Below are positions 52,417 through 60,505 of a stretch of DNA of 64,000 nt, piece by piece. Within the stretch, counting starts at the first letter, position 1. Each line of letters begins with the position of its first letter. The stretch is from Streptomyces sp. NBC_00572. GTDB taxonomy: Bacteria > Actinomycetota > Actinomycetes > Streptomycetales > Streptomycetaceae. A model generated the notes under the pieces. That model was given only the letters and a program-made list of their open reading frames with translations. It had not been told where the DNA came from and did no database searches. The stretch spans positions 3,100,001 to 3,164,000 of the forward strand of contig NZ_JAPENX010000001.1 in NCBI RefSeq assembly GCF_026341815.1, written 5' to 3'. The translations under genes and the position numbers were made by a program.

Positions 52417-53223
52417 GTGACGACGAACGGCGAGGGGCGTGCGGGTGGAGGCGCCGGTGACGGTGGTTCCGCCGTCGGTGACGGCGGGAGCTTTCTGCCG
52501 CCGAGCATCGAGGCGGCCTGGGGGTTGCGGGAGCGCCCCTCGAAGGGCCCCAAGCCCGGTCTGACCCTGGACCGGATCGTCGACGCTGCCGTCTCCCTCG
52601 CCTCGACCGAGGGGATCGGCGCCGTCTCCATGGGTCGGGTCGCCAAGGAGCTCGGCGCCTCGACGATGTCGCTCTACCGGTACGTCTCCGCCAAGAGCGA
52701 GCTGTACGTCCTCATGCAGGAGGCCGCCACGGGCGCCCCGCCCGAGCTCTTCCCGCCCGGCACCGGCTGGCGCGAGGCGCTGGAGGCCTGGGCCTGGGGG
52801 ATCCGCGAGGTCTACCTCCGCAACCTCTGGATCCTGCGGCTCCCCGTCTCGGGCCCGCCCGCGACGCCGAACCTGGTCGCCTGGTGGGAGAAGGCCCTCG
52901 TCGCCCTGGAGGGCACCGGCCTCGACGCGGGCGGCAAGATCTCGGTGACCCTGTTGGTCGGCGGTTTCGTCCGGAGCGACGCGTTGGTCATGGCCGACCT
53001 CGCCACCGTCATCGCCGGTGGCGACGCGGCCCCGGAGGAGGTCGTCGCCCGCTACGGCCGCACCCTGCGACGGCTCGCCGACCCGGAGAAGTACCCGGAG
53101 GTGGCGCGCATGCTGGAGTCGGGCGTGATGGACGTCGCCGACGAACCCGAGGCCGAGTTCCGCTTCGGCCTCACCCGGATCCTGGACGGGGTCGCCGTGC
53201 TGGTGGAAGGGCGTGCCTCATGA
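52417..53223 (+). CDS. TetR-family regulator with C-terminal TetR_C domain
   Basis: This 268-residue repressor has a Gly-rich leader of about 45 residues. The helix-turn-helix follows (LDRIVDAAVSLASTEGIGAV, then MGRVAKELGASTMSLYRYVS). The ligand domain has an aromatic-rich region (WREALEAWAWGIREVYLRNLWIL) that could form a drug pocket. The GTG at 52417 was chosen because GGGAGG lies 9 nt upstream; an earlier GTG at 52396 is possible. It probably represses the divergent DrrAB-like exporter. It overlaps the next TetR gene by 4 nt. Confidence 0.9.
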   Translation: MTTNGEGRAGGGAGDGGSAVGDGGSFLPPSIEAAWGLRERPSKGPKPGLTLDRIVDAAVSLASTEGIGAVSMGRVAKELGASTMSLYRYVSAKSELYVLMQEAATGAPPELFPPGTGWREALEAWAWGIREVYLRNLWILRLPVSGPPATPNLVAWWEKALVALEGTGLDAGGKISVTLLVGGFVRSDALVMADLATVIAGGDAAPEEVVARYGRTLRRLADPEKYPEVARMLESGVMDVADEPEAEFRFGLTRILDGVAVLVEGRAS

Positions 53224-53873
53224 CCCCGGACCGTGAGGCCGCCGGCGCCCCCGGGCTGCGTGAACGGAAGAAGGAGCGCACCCGGCAGGCCCTGTCGGAC
53301 GCTGCCGTCGCGCTCTTCCTGGAGCGGGGCTTCGACGCCGTCTCGGTCGCGGAGGTGGCGGCCGCCGCCGAGGTCTCCAAGCCGACGCTCTTCCGGTACT
53401 TCCCGGCCAAGGAGGACCTGGTCCTCCACCGGTTCGCCGATCACGAGGACGAGTCGGCCCGGGTGGTGACCGCGGCGCGGGCGGCCGGTACGGCTCCGCT
53501 CGACGCGCTGTACGCGCACCTGCTCGACGGCCTCGCCCGGCGCGACCCGGTCACCGGGCTCTGCGACCACCCTTCGGTCCTGCGCTACCTCCGGCTCCTG
53601 TACGGCACTCCGGCGCTGGTCGGGCGCCTCCACGCGTACCGGGTGAGGTCGGAGGAGGCCCTGGCGGGCGCGCTGGCCGGTGGTGCGGAGGGGGTGGGCG
53701 ATCCTCTACTCGCACGGCTCGCCGCCGGGCAGATCGTGACCGTGCTCCGGGTCCTCGCGGAGGAGAACACGGCCCGGATCGCGGGCGGGGAGACGGCCGA
53801 CGCGGTGGCGGCGGACGCGGTGGCGGCGGCGGGGCTCGCCTTCCGGGCGCTGCGGGAGGGGCTCCCCTACTGA
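53220..53873 (+). CDS. Second TetR-family regulator
   Basis: This 217-residue regulator has a basic N-terminus (LRERKKERTRQALSDAAVAL) leading into a helix-turn-helix, VAEVAAAAEVSKPTLFRYFP. The C-terminal ligand domain is helical and Ala-rich with no obvious specificity motif. It is coupled to the first TetR gene by ATGA. Two coupled TetR genes after one promoter are unusual; they may form heterodimers or serve different exporters. Confidence 0.9.
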   Translation: MTPDREAAGAPGLRERKKERTRQALSDAAVALFLERGFDAVSVAEVAAAAEVSKPTLFRYFPAKEDLVLHRFADHEDESARVVTAARAAGTAPLDALYAHLLDGLARRDPVTGLCDHPSVLRYLRLLYGTPALVGRLHAYRVRSEEALAGALAGGAEGVGDPLLARLAAGQIVTVLRVLAEENTARIAGGETADAVAADAVAAAGLAFRALREGLPY

Positions 53874-53930
53874 ACGGCGTACCCGGATCTCGTAGACAAG
53901 TAAAAAATGTAACCCAGTAACGTTTTCGGT

Positions 53931-53936
53931 TAGGCT
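53931..53936 (+). promoter_or_regulatory. -10 element for leaderless HelD-like gene
   Basis: TAGGCT lies 7 nt before the ATG at 53944, below an A/T-rich stretch (53897-53927) that stands out from the GC-rich background. Confidence 0.5.
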
Positions 53937-53943
53937 TGCCGGA

Positions 53944-55950
53944 ATGACGTCACTGGATTTCGAGCTCGCCCGCGAACGCGCCCATCACGACGCCTGCCGT
54001 GCCGTCCTGACCCGGATGACCGAGGACGTCGCCGAGCAGGTCGTCATCGGCGAGGACACCGCCGCGTCCGGTGCCGACGCCGAAGCGCTCGGCCGGCATC
54101 TGCGCAGCCGCGCCAAGGAGATGCGCGAACAGCCGCCGGGCCCGCTGTTCTTCGGCCGACTCGACCTCGACGACGGTCAGGTCCACCACATCGGCCGCCG
54201 CCGGATCGGCGAGGACCCGGCCGCCCCGCCGCTCGTCGTCGACTGGCGCGCGCCCGTCTCCCGCGCCTACTACCAGGCAGGCGCCCGCGACCCGCAGGGC
54301 GTCCTCCGGCGCCGCCGCTTCGGCTGGGCCCCGTACAGCAAGGGCGTTTCGGAGGACCTGACCGCGCTGGAGGACGAACAGCTCACGGCCGGCGGGGCGG
54401 TGACGGTCAGCGCGCTGCTCGCCGGGGAGATCGAGCGGCCCCGGGTGGGCCCGATGCGGGACATCGCGGCCACCATCCAGCCCGAACAGGACGATCTCGT
54501 ACGCTCCGACCCGGCCGCCTCCCTGTGCGTGCAGGGCGCGCCCGGCACCGGCAAGACCGCCGTGGGCCTGCACCGGGCCGCGTACCTCCTCTACACACAT
54601 CCGCAGCGGATCCGCCGCTCCGGGCTCCTCGTCCTCGGACCCCACCGCGCGTTCCTCTCGTACATCTCCGAGGTGCTGCCCTCGCTCGGCGAGACCGGGG
54701 TCCGGCAGGCCACCCTCGACGACGAGATCGCCCGGCACCCGGTGCGCGCCGAGGACGGCGGGGCGGCGGCCCGGGTCAAGCACGACGCCCGGATGGCGCA
54801 GGTGCTGCACCGCGCGCTGTACGGCAGGGTCGATCCGGCTCCGGCGGACGACCTCGCGGTGCGGGACGGCGCGTCGCACTGGCGGCTGCCGGCCGCGCAG
54901 CTCGCCGGGATCGTCGCGGCCGTACGGGAGGAGGCGCCGCCCTACGCGACGGGCCGCGAGCGGGTCCGCGCCCGGATCGTCCGGGCCCTCCAGCTCCGCG
55001 CCGAACGCCGTTGGGGGCCCATGGGCGCGGCCTGGGCGCGGCGGATCGAGCGGGCACGGGCGGTGACGGCGTTCCTCGACGCGTGCTGGCCGAAGGCGAG
55101 CCCGGAGGAGGTGCTGGCGGCCTTCCTCACGGACCCCTCCGGCGCCTCCGACGGAGTGCTCGCGGAGGACGAGCGGGCGGCGATCCGCTGGGAGCGGCCG
55201 CCGCGCTCGTACCGCTCGGCGCGCTGGACGGCCGCCGACCTCGTGCTCCTCGACGAGCTCGCGGGTCTGATCGAACGGCCCGAGAGCTACGGCCATGTCG
55301 TCGTCGACGAGGCCCAGGACCTCTCGCCCATGGAGTGCCGGGCGATCGCCCGGCGCACCGAGTTCGGCTCGCTGACCGTCCTCGGCGACCTGGCGCAGGG
55401 CACCACGCCGTGGGCGGCCCGTGACTGGGACGAGCAACTGGCCCATCTGGGCAAGGCCGGGGCGCCCGTGGTGCCGCTCACCCTCGGCTACCGGGTCCCG
55501 GCCGCGATCGTGGACCTCGCCAACCGGCTCCTGCCGCACCTGGGCGCGGACGTACCCGCGGGTCGGTCCGTCCGCAAGGACGGCGAGGTGACCGTCCTGC
55601 GGGCGACGGACCTCCACGCCGCCGCTCTTGAAGCGGTGCGCGAGGCGCTCACGGCGGAGGGCTCGGTGGGGGTGATCACGGCCGACGGCCTGGTCGGCGG
55701 GGTGGAGAAGGCGGTACGGGAGGGCGGGACGGCGGAGGACCGGGTGACCGTGCTGCCCGCGAGCGTCGTCAAGGGCCTGGAGTTCGACCATGTCGTCGTG
55801 GTCGAACCGGCCGCGATCGTGGCGGCCGAGGCGCGCGGACCGAACCGGCTGTACGTGGCGCTCACCCGGGCGGTGTCCCGGTTGACGCTGGTGCACGCGG
55901 AGGAGCTGCCGGAGTGGCTTGAGGCGTCGACTGCCCGTAGAGCAGGGTGA
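53944..55950 (+). CDS. HelD-like superfamily I ATPase (UvrD/Rep fold)
   Basis: This 668-residue ATPase resembles HelD, which binds RNA polymerase and frees it from DNA or drugs. The N-terminal helix pair (about 1-65) is short. Next come the HelD-type motifs LFFGRLDLDD and LVVDWRAPVSRAYYQA, then Walker A GAPGTGKTAVGLHRAAYLLY, DEAQDLSPMECRAIARR (motif II), LGDLAQGTTPWA and SVVKGLEFDHVVVVEP with YVALTRAVSRLTLVHAEEL (motifs V and VI). It is shorter than rifamycin-protecting HelR proteins and starts differently, so I do not use that name. Its last 89 nt overlap the convergent WYL gene. Confidence 0.88.
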   Translation: MTSLDFELARERAHHDACRAVLTRMTEDVAEQVVIGEDTAASGADAEALGRHLRSRAKEMREQPPGPLFFGRLDLDDGQVHHIGRRRIGEDPAAPPLVVDWRAPVSRAYYQAGARDPQGVLRRRRFGWAPYSKGVSEDLTALEDEQLTAGGAVTVSALLAGEIERPRVGPMRDIAATIQPEQDDLVRSDPAASLCVQGAPGTGKTAVGLHRAAYLLYTHPQRIRRSGLLVLGPHRAFLSYISEVLPSLGETGVRQATLDDEIARHPVRAEDGGAAARVKHDARMAQVLHRALYGRVDPAPADDLAVRDGASHWRLPAAQLAGIVAAVREEAPPYATGRERVRARIVRALQLRAERRWGPMGAAWARRIERARAVTAFLDACWPKASPEEVLAAFLTDPSGASDGVLAEDERAAIRWERPPRSYRSARWTAADLVLLDELAGLIERPESYGHVVVDEAQDLSPMECRAIARRTEFGSLTVLGDLAQGTTPWAARDWDEQLAHLGKAGAPVVPLTLGYRVPAAIVDLANRLLPHLGADVPAGRSVRKDGEVTVLRATDLHAAALEAVREALTAEGSVGVITADGLVGGVEKAVREGGTAEDRVTVLPASVVKGLEFDHVVVVEPAAIVAAEARGPNRLYVALTRAVSRLTLVHAEELPEWLEASTARRAG

Positions 55951-56869
55951 GTTCGGCTCCTATGCGGGCGAGGGCCGTACGTGCCTCCGGCGGGTCGAGG
56001 AGTTCCACGCGGGCGCCGAGGCCCGCCAGTTGGGCGGCGATCACCTCGGGGGAGGGCCCGTCGGCCTCGATCGGCGTCCAGCCGTCCGGGGCGCGCTCCC
56101 CGAACCGTATCCGCCTGCCGAGCAGGCCCTCCAGGACCGGCTCCGTGCCGGGCCCGGCACGGCCCCGTACCGTCGCGGCGACCAGCCGGTCCTCCATCCG
56201 GGCGGCGAGCGCGCGCCAGGCGGTGGGCAGATCGAAGCCCTCCGGGCGTACGGCGGGGGCGCCGGTCTCGGTCACGGAGGTGACGCGGTCGATCCGGAAG
56301 GTCCGCAGGCCGTGCTCGGTGCCGGCGACCAGGTAGCGGATCCCGGACTTCGCGGCGATCCCCAGCGGCTGGACGGTCCGCTCGCGCGGCTCGCGGCCGG
56401 GCCGGGCGTACCCGATCCTGACCTCCCTGGCCTCGACCACCGCCCGCTGCAGCGGGGCGAGTCGGGCTTCCTCGGTGTCCGTGCCCGCCCAGTCGGTGCT
56501 GTCGGAGATCCCCGCGCGGGCGGCGGCCTCGGCGCCCTCCCGGAGGGTCGGGGGCAGGGCCCGTACGAGCTTCCGCAGGGCGGTCCGGGTCTGCGGGCTC
56601 GCGCCGGTGTCCGGCCCGGTCAGCAGGAACAGCGCGCGGATCTCGGGGGCGGTGAGTCCGGTCAGGTCGGTACGGGCTCCGCCGACGAGGGACCAGCCGC
56701 CGCCCTGGCCCGCCTGCGAGTACACCGGGATCCCGGAGCTCGCGAGAGCTTCGAGATCCCGGCGTGCGGTGCGCTCGGACACGTCCAGTTCCGCGGCCAG
56801 CTCGGCGGCGGTGACGCGCTGCCGGGTCTGGAGGAAGAGCAGGGCGGCGACGAGTCGGTCGGCTCTCAT
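55862..56869 (-). CDS. WYL-domain transcriptional regulator (DeoR-type HTH)
   Basis: This 335-residue regulator has an N-terminal helix-turn-helix (TAAELAAELDVSERTARRDL, followed by EALASSGIPVYSQAGQGGGW). A WYL domain follows (REVRIGYARPGREPRERTVQ, then PLGIAAKSGIRYLVAG and LRTFRIDRVTSVTETG) and then a WCX-like region. It overlaps the MFS gene by 4 nt, so the two are coupled. The Pro/Ala-rich last 30 codons overlap the HelD-like gene on the other strand. It may sense nucleotides or drugs and control the exporter operon. Confidence 0.9.
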   Translation of the reverse strand: MRADRLVAALLFLQTRQRVTAAELAAELDVSERTARRDLEALASSGIPVYSQAGQGGGWSLVGGARTDLTGLTAPEIRALFLLTGPDTGASPQTRTALRKLVRALPPTLREGAEAAARAGISDSTDWAGTDTEEARLAPLQRAVVEAREVRIGYARPGREPRERTVQPLGIAAKSGIRYLVAGTEHGLRTFRIDRVTSVTETGAPAVRPEGFDLPTAWRALAARMEDRLVAATVRGRAGPGTEPVLEGLLGRRIRFGERAPDGWTPIEADGPSPEVIAAQLAGLGARVELLDPPEARTALARIGAELTLLYGQSTPQATPAAPPRAPASTGTPPG

Positions 56870-58353
56870 GCCGCCATTGTCGCGGGGGTCTTCGCCTCCT
56901 TCGCCTCCTTCGCCTCCTTCGCCTCGTTCGTCGTCTCCGTCGCCTCCGGCTTCTCGGGGCGGTGCAGGACGGTGAAGGCGATGGCCAGGGCGGCGAGCAG
57001 GAGACCGGCGCCGACGGCGAAGGCCAGGTGGTAGCCGCCGGTCAGGGCCTCGGCGGCGGGTCGGCCGGCCGCGGTGAGGCTCTCGGTGCGGGTGGCGGCC
57101 AGGGTGGAGAGGACGGCGATGCCGAGGGCCATGCCGATCTGCTGGGTGGTGTTGAAGAGGCCGGAGGCGAGGCCCGCGTCCTTCTCCTCGGCGCCCGACA
57201 TGGCGAGTGAGGTGAGGGCGGGGAGCGCCAGGCCGAACCCGGCGGCGAGCAGCATCACGGGGAGCAGGTCGGTGACGTAGGAGGCGTGGACGGGGACGCG
57301 GGTCAGCAGGCCGAGGACGCCGACGAGCAGGAGGAGGCCGGTGACCAGGACGTTCCGCTCGCCGAAGCGGGCGATGAGGCGGGCCGAGACACCGAGGGAG
57401 ACGGCGCCGATGACGGCCGCGGCCGGCAGCATCGCGAGACCGGTCTCGGCGGCCCCGTACCCGAGGACCTTCTGCAGGTAGAGGGCGACGAGGATCTGGA
57501 AGGAGAAGAGCGCGGCGACCATCAGCATCTGGACGGCGTTGGCGCCGGAGACGCTGCGCGAGCGGAGGATCCGCAGGGGCATGAGCGGGTTCGCGGTCTT
57601 CGCCTGGCGGACGAGGAAGCCCGCCAGGAGGGCGAGCGCGAGGGCGCCGAGGCCCAGGGTGTGCGCCGAACCGGCCCCGTACTCCTCGATCTTGACGACC
57701 GCGTAGATGCCGGTCATGAGGCCGGTGGTGACGAGCACCGCGCCGAGGACGTCGGCGCCGGCCCTGAGCCCGAGGCCTTGGTCGGAGGGAAGGGCGCGGA
57801 GGGCCACGAGGAGGGTGGCGAGGCCGATGGGCAGGTTGATGAAGAAGATCCAGTTCCAGGTGAGGGCATCGGTGAGGATGCCGCCGAGGACCTGGCCGAG
57901 GGAGGCGCCCGCGGCGCCGGTGAAGCTGAACACGGCGATGGCGCGGGCCCGTTCGCGCGGCACGGTGAAGAGCGTGACGAGGATGCCGAGGCCGACGGCG
58001 GAGGACATCGCGCTGCCGACGCCCTGGAGGAAGCGGGCCGCGATGAGGACGCCGGGGGAGGTGGCGACCCCGGCGAGGAGGGAGGCGGCGGTGAAGATCC
58101 CGGTGCCCACGAGGAACATCCGCTTGCGGCCGATCAGGTCGCCGAGGCGGCCGGCGAGGAGCAGGAGCGAGCCGAAGGCGATCAGGTAGGCGTTGACGAC
58201 CCAGCTGAGGCCGACGGGGGTGAAGCCGAGGTCGCTCTGGATGGCGGGCATCGCGACGGTGACGATGCTGCCGTCGAGGATCGTCATGAGCATGCCGGTG
58301 GCGAGGACGCCGAGGGCGAGCTGGCGGGAGGGGGTGCGGGCGGAGGTGGGCAC
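56866..58353 (-). CDS. MFS multidrug transporter, DHA2 (14-helix) family
   Basis: This 495-residue exporter has 14 predicted helices. Family motifs are visible: LDGSIVTVAMPAIQSDLGF (helix 1, motif D1), GRLGDLIGRKRMFLVGTGIF (motif A) and LGQVLGGILTDALTWNWIFF leading to INLPIGL (motif C region). It should export drugs by proton antiport. The GTG at 58353 was chosen because AGGAG lies 8 nt upstream; a GTG at 58362 has no ribosome site. The tail carries KEA repeats. Order is MarR, MFS, WYL on the same strand. Confidence 0.92.
   Translation of the reverse strand: MPTSARTPSRQLALGVLATGMLMTILDGSIVTVAMPAIQSDLGFTPVGLSWVVNAYLIAFGSLLLLAGRLGDLIGRKRMFLVGTGIFTAASLLAGVATSPGVLIAARFLQGVGSAMSSAVGLGILVTLFTVPRERARAIAVFSFTGAAGASLGQVLGGILTDALTWNWIFFINLPIGLATLLVALRALPSDQGLGLRAGADVLGAVLVTTGLMTGIYAVVKIEEYGAGSAHTLGLGALALALLAGFLVRQAKTANPLMPLRILRSRSVSGANAVQMLMVAALFSFQILVALYLQKVLGYGAAETGLAMLPAAAVIGAVSLGVSARLIARFGERNVLVTGLLLLVGVLGLLTRVPVHASYVTDLLPVMLLAAGFGLALPALTSLAMSGAEEKDAGLASGLFNTTQQIGMALGIAVLSTLAATRTESLTAAGRPAAEALTGGYHLAFAVGAGLLLAALAIAFTVLHRPEKPEATETTNEAKEAKEAKEAKTPATMAA
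56891..56926. repeat. Tandem 9-nt repeats in the MFS gene tail
   Basis: TTCGCCTCC is repeated three times, then TTCGCCTCG, giving NEAKEAKEAKEAK in the protein. The array lies in the C-terminal cytoplasmic tail, so copy number changes would keep the frame. Confidence 0.8.
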
Positions 58354-58470
58354 GGGGATCACTCCTGTTCGGTGGAGCCGACAGGAGAGACGTTAGCAGA
58401 AGGTTTTGTTGCAGACTATTTTTTACGGAACGGGTTGGGGGTGTGTGCGGGGGCGCGGGGTGGGCGGGGG

Positions 58471-58956
58471 TCAGCCGCGCTGGCGTGCCCGGCGGGCCGG
58501 CCTCGGGCTCTCGACGGGGGTCTCCAGGTGGCCGGTGACCAGCAGGTTCAGGGCGCGCAGCAGAGCGGCGCGCTCGTCGTCCGGAAGGGAGGCGAGGGCG
58601 CTCTCGTGCACGCCGTCGACGATCTTCTGGCTCTCCCGCGCGACCTCGGCCCCCGCCTCGGTCACGGCGATGATCCGCGCCCGCCGGTCGGTGCTCGACG
58701 GCCGGCGCTCGGCGAGTCCGGCCTTCTCCAGGGCGTCGACGGTGACGACCATGGTGGTCTTGTCCATGTCCCCGATCTCCGCGAGCTGTGCCTGGGTGCG
58801 CTCCTCTTCCAGGGCGTGGACGAGGACGCAGTGCATCCGGGGGGTGAGCCCGATCGCGTCGAGCGCGGCGGCCATCCGGGTTCGCAAGGCGTGACTGGTG
58901 TGGTCGAGGAGGTAGGAGAGGTCGGGCTCGGTGCGGGTGGGTGCCATGGCTGTCAT
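58471..58956 (-). CDS. MarR-family regulator
   Basis: This 161-residue winged-helix repressor has the MarR core LTPRMHCVLVHALEEERTQA followed by LAEIGDMDKTTMVVTVDALE and the wing RPSSTDRRARIIAVTEAG. It probably controls the MFS gene 117 nt downstream on the same strand. That gap contains an A/T-rich stretch around 58401-58430 (TTTTGTTGCAGACTATTTTT) that may be an operator. The ATG at 58956 was chosen over 58947 because TACCCT lies 7 nt upstream, consistent with a leaderless mRNA. Confidence 0.92.
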   Translation of the reverse strand: MTAMAPTRTEPDLSYLLDHTSHALRTRMAAALDAIGLTPRMHCVLVHALEEERTQAQLAEIGDMDKTTMVVTVDALEKAGLAERRPSSTDRRARIIAVTEAGAEVARESQKIVDGVHESALASLPDDERAALLRALNLLVTGHLETPVESPRPARRARQRG

Positions 58957-58963
58957 GTCTGCC

Positions 58964-58969
58964 AGGGTA
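58964..58969 (-). promoter_or_regulatory. -10 element for leaderless MarR-family gene
   Basis: TACCCT on the minus strand lies 7 nt before the ATG at 58956. It settles the choice between two in-frame starts. Confidence 0.48.
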
Positions 58970-59031
58970 GCGAGGATCGATCCGTCGCGGATTATCGAGA
59001 AGTGGACGAGTGGCCGGGTCAGGATGGGCTC

Positions 59032-59511
59032 ATGGTGACCCCGCTGCTCTTCCTGGACGTCGACGGCCCGCTGATCCCCTTCGGCGCGGGGGACCGGGAG
59101 TATCCGACGTACCCGCCCGCGCCGCCCGCGTCCGTGAGCCCGCTCCTCGCGCGGCTCGACCCCGCGCAGGGGCCGCGGCTCGCGGCACTGCCGTACGCAC
59201 TCGTCTGGGCGACGACCTGGGAGGACGACGCGAACGCCTGGGTCGCCCCGCGTCTCGGGCTGCCGGCTCTGCCCCTGGTCCGGTGGCCCGAGGACGGGCC
59301 CGATCCGGTGGCGGGGGTGCACTGGAAGACACCGGCGCTGGTGGCGTGGGCCGACGGGCGGCCGTTCGCCTGGGTGGACGACGAGATCGGCACGGCCGAC
59401 CGGGACTGGGTGGCCGCCCACCACCCGGGCCGGGCGCTGCTCCACCGGGTGGACGCCCGGCGCGGGCTCGCGGCGGCGGATTTCGAGGCGCTCGTCGCCT
59501 GGGCGGAGTGA
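59032..59511 (+). CDS. HAD-like phosphatase domain protein
   Basis: This 159-residue protein starts with the HAD motif I, LLFLDVDGPLIPFG, with the nucleophile Asp and general acid Asp. A YALVWATTWEDDAN segment follows, as in small HAD hydrolases, and WVDDEIGTADRDW near the end supplies the motif IV acids. It is shorter than classical HAD enzymes and has no cap domain. The substrate is unknown. The ATG at 59032 is followed by a GTG one codon later; a weak AGGATGGG precedes it. Confidence 0.85.
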   Translation: MVTPLLFLDVDGPLIPFGAGDREYPTYPPAPPASVSPLLARLDPAQGPRLAALPYALVWATTWEDDANAWVAPRLGLPALPLVRWPEDGPDPVAGVHWKTPALVAWADGRPFAWVDDEIGTADRDWVAAHHPGRALLHRVDARRGLAAADFEALVAWAE

Positions 59512-59677
59512 GTGGCCCTCCAACTCGGGTCTCAGCGGCGGGTGTTGGGTGATACGAGGGTTGTCCTGCCGACTTCTCGTGCCATCTGCCAGTACGGCGG
59601 ACGGGGCAGGGCGGAGCAGACTCGACTCGCGCGCAGGACTTCGGGATCACACGAAGAAGCACACGAGGGGGCGCCGC

Positions 59678-60424
59678 ATGGGCGGGCAGCAGCAGTACGA
59701 CGGGATCGGCGAGGCGTTCGAGGGATTCAAGTCCCTGCCGATGATCCGCCACGGGGAGGTGCCGAGCTTCCTCGGCATGGTCGGGGACGTGAGCGGCGCG
59801 TCGGTCCTCGACCTGGCGTGCGGCACCGGCTTCTACAGCAGGGAGTTCAAGCGGCGCGGCGCCAAGGACGTCTTCGGCGTCGACATCTCCGTCGAGATGA
59901 TCGCCGCCGCACGGGAGATCGAGAAGCGCGACCCGCTGGGCGTGCGCTACGAGGTCGGCGACGTGGCCGAACTGCCGCTTCTCGGCCGGCGCTACGACAT
60001 CGCCCTGGGCGTGCAGTGCCTCAACTACGCCGAGGGCATCGCCGGGATCGAGCGGATGTGCCGCAGCATCCACCAGAACCTGGTGCCGGGCGGCGAGTTC
60101 TTCGTGCTCGCGCAGAGGCCCGACTACGCGTTCGACTGCACGTCCCTGCCCGCGTACGGGTTCCGCTGCGAGCCGACCGGCGAGGAGACCGAGGCGGGTT
60201 CTCGCGTGCGGGTCACGGCGCTCCTCGACCCGGAGCCGATCAGCATCGTCTCCACGATCCCGCGCCGCGAGGTCTACGAGGAGTGTCTGCGGGCGGCCGG
60301 GTTCAAGGACGTGGAGTGGGTTCCGCTGCAGGTGTCGGAAGCGGGCCTCCGTGAGTTCGGCGAGGACTTCTGGGCGGACCTCCTGGAGAAGCCGCCGCTG
60401 GTGATGCTGCGCTGCCGTGCCTGA
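59678..60424 (+). CDS. SAM-dependent methyltransferase, class I
   Basis: This 248-residue enzyme has the Rossmann SAM-binding motif VLDLACGTGFYSREF (about residues 43-57), motif II FGVDISVEMIAAAR and YDIALGVQCLNYAE. A ToxA/UbiE-like arrangement suggests a small-molecule substrate, which cannot be identified. The ATG at 59678 follows GAGGGG and gives the usual length. It ends just before the second copy of the dispersed inverted repeat, which separates it from the convergent DUF5710 gene. Confidence 0.9.
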   Translation: MGGQQQYDGIGEAFEGFKSLPMIRHGEVPSFLGMVGDVSGASVLDLACGTGFYSREFKRRGAKDVFGVDISVEMIAAAREIEKRDPLGVRYEVGDVAELPLLGRRYDIALGVQCLNYAEGIAGIERMCRSIHQNLVPGGEFFVLAQRPDYAFDCTSLPAYGFRCEPTGEETEAGSRVRVTALLDPEPISIVSTIPRREVYEECLRAAGFKDVEWVPLQVSEAGLREFGEDFWADLLEKPPLVMLRCRA

Positions 60425-60442
60425 ACGGCGGACAGCCCCTGG

Positions 60443-60487
60443 GCCGTGTCCGGAAAGTAGGGCCGGGCGGGACTTTCCGGACACGGC
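60443..60487. repeat. Inverted repeat, copy 2 (likely bidirectional terminator)
   Basis: GCCGTGTCCGGAAAGT and its exact complement are 16-nt arms around 13 nt. The arms match those at 3318-3381. It lies 19 nt after the methyltransferase stop and 18 nt after the stop of the convergent gene at 60506. Confidence 0.8.
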
Positions 60488-60505
60488 TTGGGGCGTTCCG
60501 CCGGA

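Noticed and set aside
53944..55950. HelR (rifamycin protection) as a firm name for the HelD-like gene
   Set aside because: Its N-terminus and length differ from the HelR proteins I remember, and no rifamycin-associated palindrome is visible upstream.
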